Assembly (NCBI GenBank): GCA_019096195.1 | Contig: JAGTXK010000090.1 | Location: 124,001-188,000 of the forward strand | From: Boletus sp. NGJ | Taxonomy: Eukaryota > Basidiomycota > Agaricomycetes > Boletales > Boletaceae | DNA length: 64,000 nucleotides | Reading direction: 5' to 3' | Part shown: in pieces, positions 23,150 through 34,697 of the stretch | How positions within the stretch are numbered: the stretch's first letter is position 1 | How the letters are laid out: every line of letters begins with the position of its first letter | Notes under the pieces: generated by a model | The model's database searches: none | What the model was told of the DNA's origin: nothing | The model's input: the letters and a program-made list of their open reading frames with translations, nothing else | Made by a program: the position numbers and the translations under genes

Positions 23150-24169
23150 ATGGTACGCGAATCAAGACTCGTTGCGAACGTTGCTGAATTTCGCAGGCCC
23201 CACGAGGTTTATCCGCCGAGGAGAAGCGTGTCAAACTCCTCGAGATATTTCACGAATCGGTAGGTCATGAGCTTTACATTCATTGCCATCTAATTCTTTG
23301 CACAGAAAGATTTCTTTCAAGTTGGATATTTATAATATTTATCGCGCGTCCAAACTTGTTTACTACGTTTACAGCTCAAAGAACTAGAGAAACTTGGACC
23401 CAAAACTCAAAGGCATTGGTACGCCGACCTGTAACTCCTAGTTGGATGTCCTAGTGATTTCTTGGAGTCAGTCTCACAGTCTGTCAAAGAAGTTTTACAG
23501 TCCCTTGTCGATGATGGCCTCGTGCAGAGCGACAAGGTTGGGTCCTCTAACTGTAAGTCCGCACGAAGGGGGATGTATGCGCTGATTCTCAACGACTGTA
23601 GTCTTCTGGAGCTTCCCCTCGCAGCGAGGAAGTATAGTATGAAGGAAGATTGTTCCTCGTGCTATATCTCTGTTAACTGTCTTGTAGCTACGAAACAGGC
23701 TGGATATAGCCAAGGACGCTAAGAAGAACCACGAAAACCAAGTCGCAGAGCTAAGAGCTGCGCTGGATCGTGAAAGGGTGTCACGGCCCGAGAGCGTGCG
23801 TCTCATGGTCCATCTCACGTTATGATGGTCCAGCTGTCTTTTCCTCGCAGGCAGCAAGAACAAGGGCGCTTCAGAAGGTTGCGGAGGCAAGGCAGCAGAT
23901 TACGGCGCTGGAGAAAGAGCTCGAGACATATGGTGTTTGCGATCCCGTCAAGGTAGAGGAGAAAAAAAGGGCGATCACGCTCGCACACGAAGCTGCTGTT
24001 CGGTGGACTGGTGAGTGTTGCGTTCTCTGCGAGGGAGTGGCCGAGGTTGATACGTTTTGCAGACAACTATTCTATTCTCTTTGCGTATTTTACACGGCAG
24101 AATGGGGTCGACGGTCAAGAGATTCGTAGGTTCCTGGACATTGGGGAAGACTATGAAGATATCTACTGA
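23150..24169 (+). CDS. MND1: meiotic recombination protein Mnd1
   Basis: Partner of Hop2; the heterodimer stimulates Rad51/Dmc1 strand invasion in meiosis. The mature frame reads M-APRGLSAEEKRVKLLEIF, FFQLKELEKLGPKT, SVKEVLQSLVDDGLVQSD and NFFWSFPSQRG: the winged-helix N-terminus. A coiled coil follows (RNRLDIAKDAKKNHE, then RALQKVAEARQQITALEKE). After it come the conserved CDPVKVEEKKRA, AAVRWTDNYSILFAYF and the C-terminal FLDIGEDYEDIY, with the stop at 24167-24169. About seven introns are present. The family start corresponds to the ATG at 23150-23152, which lies alone before a 44-nt intron (23153-23196). An in-frame ATG at 23105 is an alternative that would add 15 residues. Confidence 0.9.
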
Positions 24170-24345
24170 GTTTGTAGATGACGTTGTGTAATAACGTCAC
24201 GATGCGGAAGCAATTGCGATTGATGGCGGGCGGTGTCCCGAAAAAAGGATGGTCGGGGCAACTCGCACTCAGCTGATGGCATCCGGCGATCACCTCCCGA
24301 GTCGCCCCAGTGACAGCATTCCAACTCTCGAATGGCAGTTTCACA

Positions 24346-25791
24346 ATGCAGCGCTGGTTCGAGGCTTCTTCGCTTCCTCTATTGCGACACCCTCCCTCAT
24401 CTCCCGCCCATATGGTCCCCCCTCGAGAGACCGCGTCCCTCCTTTTATCCCATGGCGACGAACCTTTTCCCCATTCTCCTTCATCGACCGCTTCTTGGCC
24501 GAACCCCGTGTCCAACGACCTTTGCTCGGTGAACTACTCCCCACGCTTTCCCCCAGGACACCACCTCAATCCAGCCTTTGCGCGAGTATATTTGCTCACG
24601 GACGAGCTAGGCTCTGGTGGTTACGGTTTCGTTATGACTGCGTTACATCGTCGCCTTAAATCAGAAGTCGCAGTCAAGTTTGTGATCAAGGAGAAAGTAC
24701 CCGAACAAGCATGGATCAACCACGAAACCTTTGGGAGAATTCCAATGGAGATCATGCTTCTTCGGATCATAAATCACGAAAATGTCGTCAAATGTCTCGA
24801 CGTCTTTGAGGACCAACTGTTTTTCTATGTCGTCAGTCTCTTTGAGGTTCCGCGCGTGTTGATTGATGGACGTGCTCCCTGTAGGTCCAGGAATTGCACG
24901 GATCTCCGTGGCGCAAGCGAGAAAAGTCACACTCTGCTCACAACTCTTCCCCAGAAGTGTCGACCCCACACCTCTCTTCCTCCACTCCGCTTTTGTCCCC
25001 TGCAGCGTCCGAGTTCTCCGTGGCCGAATCGGAACCGGATACCCCTCCTCAACTGTGCAGTCAATTATCTCCTATTAATATCCGCCTTTTAGACTCTACG
25101 TCAGATGACGATATTCCTCACGATATCTCCGTTCCAAAAAGACATCCGAGTGTTTCCGTAGAGGTTCCAAAACCTTATTCCCGCCGTCCTTCACATGACT
25201 TGTTCGAGTGCATTGAACAGACGAAACACAAACGTCTTTCCGAAAAACTAGCTCGATACATCATGGCTCAGGTTGTCGAGGCCGTATTCTATCTTAACAG
25301 CCGCGGAATTTGTCATCGTGACATCAAGGACGAAAACTTGGTCGTCGACAAGAATTTCAAGGTATGCATCGCTATATGCGCATTGCAATTTTTCGCGACT
25401 CATTGCTTGATGTCAGGTTAAGCTCATAGATTTCGGTAGCGCGACCATGGTAGATCCATCCCAGCCCCGGCCGTTCTACAATCTCTTTTTCGGTACAACA
25501 GCGTATGCTGCCTCTGAGATTTTACTTAAACAGCCATATCAGGCTCCACCCGTCGAAATCTGGACTCTAGGCGTCTTAATGTCTTACCTCCTCACTGGCA
25601 TGTCGCCCTTCCCTACAGAACGGGATGCCATTGAAGGACGCATTATACTATCCGAACTCCCCGGAAGAAAGCTAAGCAACTCTTGTTTGCATCTCATGAG
25701 CCGATGCTTGGAGCCTGAGCCCTCTCTCCGCGCTGACATTGAGGAAGTCCGGAACCATCCTTGGCTTAGAGGCGCACTGCACGGAGTCTGA
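24346..25791 (+). CDS. CAMK-type protein kinase, PAS-kinase (Psk)-like
   Basis: Kinase domain with glycine loop LGSGGYGFV, Lys in VAVKFVIKEKV, catalytic loop CHRDIKDENLVV, DFGSA, and the HRDIKDEN/DFGSA signature typical of PAS kinases. A Ser/Pro-rich insert of roughly 130 residues, including SSPEVSTPHLSSS, separates the two lobes. No PAS domain is visible upstream; the N-terminus is only about 85 residues long. The APE motif reads ASE (YAASEIL). Introns are at 24847-24884 and about 25362-25418. The ATG at 24346 is the first in frame. In yeast, PAS kinases tune sugar and glycogen metabolism; that role here is inferred. Confidence 0.8.
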
Positions 25792-26324
25792 TACTATTTT
25801 TTCCATGTTTGCAGCGATACCTCCCTCGTTCTTTTTTTTTTTGTGTGTGTGTAAACTTGACATGATTCGGTCTACATAATAGTAGACTTGTTCGTCTTGT
25901 ATCACCACAACTTTGGCATTGCGATATCACTACTGCGTGATATTCAATCAGACCTCTGAGTCTGCCTAAACCCTCAAATTTGCGACTACGGCAACCTCAA
26001 CTATTTGTGAGTGCCAGACTCTCCCGTAGCGAGCAAATCGTTCAACCTGATTAATGGTGGCCAGCGACCCCGCGAAAGTTTGAGTTCCATTCAGGCCTGC
26101 ACAGACAGACAGTCGAACTCGTGTCAAGTTGAAAGCTTGACGTTCGGCCGGACGATGGCTTCGGCGGTCTCCTCCGCGACCTGAACCAAATGTAAGCCGA
26201 TCTGTCTTCAATACCAATACTTATTCATATCGCACGATAAAGGCGCGTGCTTAATTATGCGTGTCGGAGACCACGCGGCGTTTCTTTGCCACCCGACTGC
26301 TTGCTCCCAATCCCTGACGATAAC
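25792..26324. other. intergenic region with (GT)n microsatellite
   Basis: About 530 bp. A T-run followed by GTGTGTGTGT lies near 25830-25852, just after the kinase stop. No gene is recognised. Confidence 0.4.
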
Positions 26325-27814
26325 ATGTGTCCAGTTCAATCTCCTTCCATTGACAGCGTTCATTGTCCGTCGCGTAGAAGAACCTTGAGAGATGTAATAA
26401 GGTAAGCATGTTTTTTTCTCCTGTGGAGGCCGACGTCACAATGCATTGGAACAGGCATTTCACACCTGCTTGGTTTGCAGTTACGATGGGTGAGTGTGTC
26501 CTAGGCTAGTATTAGTGGTCGTGGGACGTATGAGAGGCATCTCAATCCGCGTTCTCGAAGCCCAAGATTGACTCGCCTGTAGATCTAAGCTCACGGTTTT
26601 CTGAACTTCAACAGGGACCGGATCGATCTCCATCCTCTTTCGGAGCTTCCCATACTGTACAGACTCACAGGTCATGAGGTCGTTCTCCCTTGCTTTCTTC
26701 TTCCTCAACTTTGCATTATTCGCACTGTTCACTGCGCTCAGCGCCGCCAGGTACATCTTAATCCCGGGCACCTGGACTCGTATGTTGCGACATCCAGTCC
26801 AGAGCCTGTATCTTGGGACGTTTCCGATGGGTGCCACGACACTCCTCACTGTCTCGATCACTTTGATTCATGGAAGCTATAATTTCGGCGGTCGTTCCTT
26901 TGTCTACGCCATATGGGCGCTTTGGTGGCTGGACGTCGCGGTATCAATACTGTGCTTCTGGGGTATAGTGCACATTATGTTGGTCATCTCATGTGGATTA
27001 TGATCATGAACTCACGTCAGTCAAGGATCACGTGTCAAGAGAACACCTTCGAGTCCATGACGCTCGCGTGGCTGCTCCCCATTGTGACGCTGGTTGTCGC
27101 AGCGTCCACAGGGGGTACCATTGCACAAGCTCTCACCCCATACTCGCCGAGTGATGCGCTCCTCACAGTCATTTTTTCGGCGTGTATGGTTATTATCGGA
27201 TTGGCACTTACCATGATGCTCCTCACCGTATACTTTATCCACACCATCCTGTATGGTTATTCAAAGGGACCCACCATTCTGTCTATCTTCTTCCCGTTGG
27301 GACCTTCTGGGCAAGGTGCTTATGCCATCCTTCTGATCGGCTCGGGATTCAAGTCGATATTACCTCTAACCCAAGGAGAAAGTACACCGAGCACCGGAGA
27401 AACCATCAATACGATATGCGTCGTGACTGCTTTTGTATTGTGGTCCTTTGGAAGCATGTGGATGATTTCGGCTTTCCTTGGATTGTGGCACTCGCTACGA
27501 CGAGCCCGCGTTCCATTTAGGTTGACGTTTTGGTCCATGATTTTTCCAAACGTATGTCAATATATTCCTCGGACGCCGATGCGACTGATCGTATCGTATT
27601 GTAGGGAGTATACGCAAACTGTACGCTCGCACTAGCGACGACGTTTTCGTCTACCTTCTTTCGTGTATGGGGAGCGATCTACGCGGTTGCTACACTGCTG
27701 TTGTGGGTTTGCGTTGCAGTGCAGACGATACGCATGTGTCGAGGTGGCCGGGTATTTGATGCCCTTCCGATGGAGGAAGATATTGGACGATCGGACGAAG
27801 AAAAGACGCAGTAG
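26325..27814 (+). CDS. SSU1: TDT-family transporter, SSU1-like sulfite efflux pump, copy 1
   Basis: Polytopic plasma-membrane protein of the tellurite-resistance/dicarboxylate transporter (TDT) family, to which the fungal sulfite pump Ssu1 belongs. A short N-terminus (MCPVQSPSIDS, then RRTLRDVI) leads across an intron into HFTPAWFAVTMGTGS, the family opening. About ten hydrophobic helices follow, including SFSLAFFFLNFALFALF, WLLPIVTLVVAASTGG and SACMVIIGLALTMMLL, with the conserved FFPLGPSGQGAYA and WSMIFPNGVYAN blocks. The second intron is unusually long for this window (about 130 nt from 26474). The C-terminal tail is short and acidic. It is followed head-to-tail by a close paralogue. Substrate sulfite is the family inference; malate or another anion is possible. 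Confidence 0.85.
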
Positions 27815-28079
27815 CCTATAAAAGATCCGGCCGGTCCGGTGTCGGACTATGTCGTCCGACTTACATAAGCTGACGTATTGTTTAGTCGTATTTAGTGGAC
27901 TGCCTCGCGTCACGACGCCAACATATTAACGCGGCCAGCGCGCGCCGTGTGATTCATGTATTGAAGCGAATTCCGAATTTCTAGCATCGCACATATAACA
28001 AGCAGATGCGCCCGCGGAGACCCCTCGCCGTGTTCTCAGTGCTGGCGCCAATTCCTTGTGGTGCACCCAAGTTTCCACA
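27815..28079 (+). promoter_or_regulatory. upstream region of second SSU1-like gene, with TATAAAAG
   Basis: 265 bp between the two transporter genes. A perfect TATAAAAG lies at 27817-27824, three bases after the upstream stop codon and about 255 bp before the downstream ATG. That distance is long for a fungal TATA box, so its use is uncertain. Confidence 0.3.
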
Positions 28080-29584
28080 ATGTCGTCCAAGAAAACATGG
28101 AGAGAATGTATCAAGTAAATCGTATTTCTCTCCTTCAGCCCTACCCAGATTCACTGACAATGTCCGCAGACACTTCACCCCCGCATGGCATACAGTCATC
28201 ATGGGTACAGGCGCAACCTCGGCCCTGATACACAACTTCCCCTACGGCCACGGGAGCCCCCTCATCAGAATTTTCACTCTCATCATATTCTTCATGAACC
28301 TCGTCTTGTTCGTCTTGATCAGTGCTGCCACTGTTGCCAGATATGCATTGTTTCCGGACGTCTGGTCGAAAATGTTGCGTCATCCAGCCCAAAGCTTGTT
28401 CCTAGGAGCCATTCCGATGGGTTTTGCCACCCTGATCAATATTGCGCTTGTAAGTGGCACTAGACTTTGTACTCCGTCGAGAATTCATTTTGCACAGGAT
28501 ATGAATCTGGAAACCGGCTTTGGCGGCCTGGGATTCCTCTATTTCTTGTGGGGTTGCTGGTGGATCGACTCGGTTGGTTCCTTCTTGTGTGCATTTGGCA
28601 TGGTACATACAATGTGCGTCGGCGACCCTTATATCCGTCTCTTCCGCTAATAGTGTCGCAGGTCGAGCATTCAAGCACACAGCTTTCCAAAGATGGCAGC
28701 AGTATGGCTTTTACCAGTCGTTACTCTCATCGTCGCGTCGTCTACTGGTGGCTTGCTATCTGCAGCCCTCCGCTCGCAGTCAATAACTCTTGCCTTTCTC
28801 ACCACGGCTATTTCCTTCACTATGGTCATCATCGGTCTTAGTCTCGCGATCATGATGATCACGGTCTATCTTGCTCGGTTGATCGTCTACGGTCCTCCAG
28901 ATGCAAACTTGATCTTGTCTGCCTTCGTTGTTCTTGGCCCGTTGGGTCAGGGAGGTTACTCATTGTTGGTCAATGGCGCTGACCTTGCCGCACTATTTCC
29001 CGTATACAACACTGGCGAATTCCCGATGTCTGCGATAACCGGACAACTCCTTTATTCCTTCTGCTTCTGTTTGTCCTACATCCTGTGGTCGATGGGCATA
29101 TGCTGGATCCTCATTGCGGTCTTGTCTATATTCAGCGTTTTAAAGCAATCGGGTACCCCGAGTTTTGGGCTGGCGTACTGGGGTCTTATTTTCCCGAACG
29201 GCGTATTTGCCCTATTGTCAGTACAACTATCGGTTGTCCTGGATAGTGGGTTCTTCCGGGTTTTCGGTGCGCTTTGGTCGTGTATGTTCTTCGTGACTGC
29301 CCACTTCGGTCTTCGCTAACTGCATTCCCCTAGGCATCGTCTTCTCGCTGTGGGTCACGATATCAATCCGTAGCATCCCTGCATTCATCGACCGCTCCAT
29401 CTTCAACGCACCCTGTCTTGCCGCTGCGCCTGCACCACCCCCAAAGTCAGACCTAGAGAAAGGTGACTCGAATGCTTTCGTGTATACCGGTACACTAGGG
29501 TCTGCAGTAGGGTCTACGCCATGTGTGGCAGAATCTCCACCCAGGAACGGGTCGACTATCGAAGCTCAAGCGCTCGACGTTTGA
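28080..29584 (+). CDS. SSU1: TDT-family transporter, SSU1-like sulfite efflux pump, copy 2
   Basis: Paralogue of the preceding gene. Exon 1 gives MSSKKTWRECI, and the intron joins it to KHFTPAWHTVIMGTGA. The same hydrophobic helices and family motifs recur: RYALFPDVWSKMLRHPAQS, WLLPVVTLIVASSTGG, VVLGPLGQGGYSLL and WGLIFPNGVFALL. The last intron (about 29281-29333) joins LWS to CIVFSLW. The cytoplasmic tail is longer than in copy 1 and Pro/Ser-rich (APAPPPKSDLEKGDS). It shares the orientation of copy 1 and starts only 265 bp after it. Likely role: export of sulfite or a related anion across the plasma membrane. Confidence 0.87.
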
Positions 29585-30021
29585 CATGCTATCCCTCACT
29601 CATGGTCAGTTAGAAACTCGTCACCCAGTAGTCACACAAACTTTTGTTGGCTTCGGATTTATTTATGCTATGCTAATTTGCTAGAGCGCGCCTATACTTG
29701 TCTTGTCATCCCGCTAGAACTTATTGTGCCGTTTTTTCTCCTCTTTTACTTTCGTCTTGTTAGCCTCCTTGTCACCATGTAAATTAAAGTACAGGGGTAG
29801 AATTATCATAACACGAAGTGGACCAATGGGCGGAGTAAAGTGATGAACTCGAATTACGTTGTGGGTGGCAGTACACGTGCTTGCGTCGTGCAGTGTCAGG
29901 ATCCCGAACAGTAGGCTCCTAGTCTGGTTCTCCCTGCATATGTTGGCAGTAGACCACATTGCGCTATTCCACATTTGACACCTTCCGTATAGTTTGGAGA
30001 CATCTTCCCTTTATCTTCCTC
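29585..30021. other. intergenic region
   Basis: About 440 bp between the second transporter and the PI 4-kinase. No gene or strong repeat seen. It presumably contains the LSB6 promoter. Confidence 0.4.
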
Positions 30022-33000
30022 ATGCCAAGCTCCGCAGGCTACGAACCAATACCCCAGCATGTCGAGGAAGACGAAGAAACAGTCAACGGGGGCGACCACG
30101 CTCACGCTGCTAAGCCCTCGCAAAGACAGGCACTTAAACGTCCATATAAGCCAGGTCACATAGACCTGAGTAAATTGGATAATGCATTCAAGAGGTGAGG
30201 TGGTGGGCTTTCCGTAGGGCTCGACGAGCTGACTGTGAACTAGGTGGACTGAATCCATTGCGCAGAAGATGAAGCGGAAGAAGAAAGTGGAGGACCATTC
30301 GCGCAAGGAGATATGGCAGAGTGTTTTTGATCCCTATACTCTGCCCTCTGGAGTGAATGATGAGGCCATGTCCGTGGTAAGCCATACCACGAGCGCCTCT
30401 TACGCCTCTCTGACCCGCATACGTTTTGGGACAGGTCAAAACATTGGATCACAATCCCCCTGTGACGCAAGCTGCCTTTGACAGGTATGTTATAGTGCGG
30501 TCTGGTCTTTCGACTACCAATCACGCTTGTCAGCATCACACACTCGGTTCGGAATGCGATTGCAGCGGGCATTCACCCAAAGATGATTGCCAAAGGCTCG
30601 TCTGGCTCTTACTTTGCTCGTGCAAAAGTGGACGGTAGGGTTCAGACCGTTGCGTGAGTGTTTATCCATCGTGTTCCAAGTATCTTTGGTTGAGCACCAC
30701 ATAGTGTTTTCAAACCCAAAGACGAAGAGCCGTATGGCCGTCTTAGACCGCCATACGGCACAGGATTTTTCCGTGTGCCCCGCGGAAGTAATTCACAGGA
30801 TGGCAGACTACGAAATGGCTCCATCGTCAATTCCGTTGGATTATCCCGTTCGGTCGATCTTGTCTCATACCAAATTTAAGGTGATTTTTATATATTATTT
30901 CGTTTTTCACACAGCTTATTCGCTTGTCTATCTCAGTTACATATCAGAAGCAGCCGCTTCCTTTCTTGATGAACGCCTTTCATTGAATATCGTCCCACGC
31001 ACCCAACTAGTGTCACTTTCGAGTCAGGTTGGCTTAAATTACTCTCATGGGATGATCCGGAGATTCACATGCTATCAGGCATTCTTCTATGATTGGCTCG
31101 ATAGAAGTGCTACAAAGAAGGGAAAACCATTGCCAGAGAAGATAGGCAGCATGCAGCTTTTCATGCACGGATACTCCGGTAAATACCTCTCTTTTCATAA
31201 GCACTGGGCTCTGATTTGTCGGCGTTCTCTAGATGCTTCGGACTTTTTGCGTAGACACCCATGGCCTGGCCGTTCTATAGCCGATACCTTTGACGATTCG
31301 TCTCACAGGAAGGGGTTGCCAACAAAGAAATTCTTCTCTGCACTGAAGATCATTTGCGGAAAGACTGGCAACGAAGAGTTGGAAGAGGAAGACCCGGAGG
31401 AAGAACGTGCTTTATTCGATGTCACGGAAGAGAGCGATTCAGGCCGCCCATTCTATTGGTCGAGAACTCTGCAACAGAGCTTCAGAGAAGAGCTTGAAAA
31501 GTAAGCCTTCGTTTGGACCAGTGAGATTTCACGTATTTACGATCCTATACTTGGAAGACTCGTGATATTAGGTATTTTCGGTTGGTTTCTATTTAGATGC
31601 AGCGTTTGACTGCTATCTAGATTATCTCATGCTCAATACCGACCGCGGAGCCGACAATTACATGATCAAGTACTGCGAAGGTGACCACGAGAAGTCACTA
31701 ATTGATGTGGCTCCTCAGCCATCTAAACGACCCCAAATGTCACTTATGAACGAGTTTCGGCACTCAGATACCTCGGTACCCTCCCCGTCCACAGTAACTT
31801 TTGCAGACACTGTCCCACCCTCTCAGGCTTCATCATCGACACTTCCAAACGATTTTACTCGCCACCCGCACATCCACATCGCTGCCATCGATAACTCACT
31901 TTCCTTCCCTCACGAACACCCACAAGGATGGCGTTCGTATACCTACGGATGGCTTTATCTTCCCGTGAGCTTGATTGGCCGACCATTCAGCGAGAAGACG
32001 CGGCAACACTTCTTACCACTCTTGACGAGCAAAGATTGGTGGGAAGAAACGACATTCCAACTACGGAAGATATTCGCTGTTGATCCAGATTTCCACCCGA
32101 AGATGTTCAAGGTGAGTGCTTGCTCGGCGATGTATGCTGATATTTGTCACCTGAGAATTGTGTTGGCAGAGACAACTGGCTGTTATCAAAGGACAAGCTT
32201 ACAATCTCGTCGAGTCTTTGAAGCACACAGTGAGTCCTAGTTCGCATCGCTGCCAAGAGACGTATTGAGTAGATCTTCGTAATGCCCTAGGACGAAGGTT
32301 GGTTGCGTTCTTATTTAACACGGCTACACAGTTATTCATTGACCTCCAGGCCCTCTAGAGTTAACTCGGCGGACGAAGGCGCTTGTCTGGGATGACGAGA
32401 CTGAAGTCATGGAAGAAGTGACACACCCTGCTGATGCGGGACCCCTCAGCGCCTCTCCTCGGCCATCAATCAGCACTGTGCCCCTTCCCCCTCGTACCCG
32501 CAGTCTTAGCCATTCAAGCGAATTTCCTCCTCCTGTTCGCCGGCGTTCGTCTGAGGCCAACCGGCCGGTCCCTTTTTCCGCGAAATTTCAGAAAGTCCAT
32601 CCTGGTACTACAGGGGTTACCGTGCTTGAGCACCTCGAGAAGTTGGACGCAGTTGAAGCTAGTTTACAAAGGCTTGGCGTTGACGAACCCCTGATCGAGG
32701 AAGACGAGGAGGTAGATGTGGGCGAGTCCTCCACAACGCGTGCACGTACATCACTTCTTATACAAACGGAAGAGGGGGGCACGGTACCTGAGGACTTGTC
32801 TGCGTCGGTGCCGCTTTCCCCTGCGAGTCCCGACGGAGTGACATCCTTACCTGGCGACCATTCGCTTGCTAGTTCCATGGCAGAGGAGGATTTGACAGCC
32901 ATGTCTAAGTCTATGTCGCATGTCGAATCTCCCATGGCACGGCACATGAGATGGAATAACCATGCAGCGCACTCGAGACAACAACTAGATAGCACCTTGG

Positions 33001-33149
33001 AGTGGATGACCGCTGACGAGGCCGATCAGCACAAGCGCACAGTTGTTGTCGAGGTTCGTGCTTAATCACTACACAATCGGAATGATGTTTAATACCTCCC
33101 GCAGCGCCTTGAAATGGTTCAAGCAAAGCCATTTTTGAGTTGTTGGTAG
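30022..33149 (+). CDS. LSB6: type II phosphatidylinositol 4-kinase (Lsb6-like)
   Basis: Makes PI4P at endosomal and vacuolar/plasma membranes. Landmarks in order: NPPVTQAAFDSITHSVRNAI, the nucleotide loop KGSSGSYFARAK, AVFKPKDEEPYG, WLHRQFRWIIPFGRSCLIPN (recovered by splicing near 30790-30875), YISEAAASFLDERL, LNIVPRTQ, the dipping motif IGSMQLFMHGY, DASDFLRRHPWPG, DYLMLNTDRGADNYMIKY (catalytic loop) and AAIDNSLSFPHEHPQGWRS. Many introns occur; the exact donor just after EEPYG is uncertain. A Ser/Pro-rich C-terminal extension of over 200 residues (from about 32409) goes well beyond the catalytic domain and ends near LEMVQAKPFLSCW. Acidic insert ELEEEDPEEER is also present. Confidence 0.9.
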
Positions 33150-33345
33150 TGCTTGATCCGAGATTTTTGACAGTCGTGATTCATAGACTACACGTTGCAG
33201 CCTGAGTAATTAGTCTCATTGACCAGCTGTAGTTTTGCTTAGAGTCCAGTTAGAAAGGCATGGATTGTCGGAGTCCGATTCCCCACCGTCTGCTAGCCAG
33301 TCAATTGATCTGATTCGTCCATCAACGTTTCGACATCAACCCGCG

Positions 33346-34501
33346 ATGTCTACCACCGTGTCCTCTGTTCTCAATGTACATACCCCAACTTCATCCTTTG
33401 CCGTCGTGCATTCTTGTCAGTAGGTGCCACACTTTTCACTGATGTCACGCTCTCAGTTGCTAGGATGTAGTAAAGGACGAGTCGATGCACCAGCTTTGTG
33501 ACAAATTGACTCGGAAATGCCGTGGAGAGTTTCGTGGGCAACGGGTTCAATCGGGTTGGATTAAATACGTCTGGGGTGACACTGTCTGGAATCTAGATGA
33601 TGGTAATGCTCCTAATTTCCCCTCGGTCTCTTAGCCTAGTTGTGTCTCACTCGACCCTGTTTTGGGCCTCTAGATAGCGACTACACGATCTTCACTTGGC
33701 GTCAAGATTCCCCTTCGAGTTCCGGCCAAGCTACATCAGCCATGACGGCTACTTTACATGTCCACAATCCTGCAGGTCAACTTCCAGAGCCACCCTCTTA
33801 TCGGAATCCTTCGTTCTACTTGTTTCACCCTTCTCGCTCGATGTCGCCTCAATCCCAATCACGAGGGAGTTTGAAAGCAAAGAGCCCCACCCAAAATGCG
33901 GTTGCACGGGCATCAGGAGCTGCAAAACACAGAAAGGAATTTGAAAAGTTCCACAGCGAAAACGGTGTGAGGACCGTCATGGGTACCATTGGCCCCGTTG
34001 AGAACGGTGGGTCCTATTCGTTCGCATTCTATCATTTCTCAGCGAGGCTGACTCGAATTTATATTCCCCGCAGTACGAATGCTCCTGAAAAGTGGTTATC
34101 GCCATGTGTACATTTCAAGAAAGTTTGCTCTGAAACACGGATTCATACCCGCCGACGCTGCGCCCGGACACTATGGCTATGGCGGGCTCGTCAATCTTGG
34201 AAAATGGCCTATAACATTGTTGCCGGCAGCAATTTCCACCTCGCTTGGACCGGAGGTTGGAATGTCTACAAATGGCACCTCACAACCGCCGCCCAAGCCA
34301 AAGAGCGTATCTATAACCGTCTATCTCTCCGAGGAACCTCACTTTGATGTCGTCCTTGGACGTTCCTTCTTCGAGCGCCGACAGATACGGACCTCGTCCA
34401 TTGATCCGACCGAGGTAGTCTGCATGGATACCGGAGAGAAAATTGGATGTGAGCTGGTGGTGCTTAAGGATGGCAGGGGAGATATCGTGATTGTAACCTG
34501 A
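33346..34501 (+). CDS. conserved basidiomycete protein of unknown function
   Basis: Spliced gene. The N-terminal part may be a small ubiquitin/PB1-like fold (DESMHQLCDKLTRKCRG, KYVWGDTVWNLDD, SDYTIFTWRQ). After a Ser/Pro linker comes a well-structured C-terminal domain: NGVRTVMGTIGPVENVRM, GYRHVYISRKFALKHGFIP, YGYGGLVNLGKWPIT, HFDVVLGRSFFERRQI and DTGEKIGCELVVLKDG, ending at 34499-34501. The YISRKFALKHGF...DVVLGRSFFERR pattern weakly recalls a retropepsin-like beta fold, which is only tentative. The first exon boundary is uncertain: the ATG at 33346 gives SVLNVHTPTSS, but the splice to DVVKDES is not fixed. Function unknown. Confidence 0.6.
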
Positions 34502-34697
34502 GACCGCTCAGGTCTTGGTCTTTTCTTCCGTACCCTTGCTGCAGGAGCTCTCAATCATCTCATGCGATCCCATTTATCCCGAGCCACAGCAAGGAATGAC
34601 TCCCTTATTCATTGTGATACCGTTTGGCGTATCAGACAAGGTCACTCTGACCTGATATATTGTATATTGAACGGTGATTGTATGACGTGATATCCTA

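Noticed and set aside
30720-30880. Damage in the PI 4-kinase between EEPYG and YISEAAA
   Set aside because: Reading the region in a third frame recovers WLHRQFRWIIPFGRSCLIPN, so a short intron explains the frame change.
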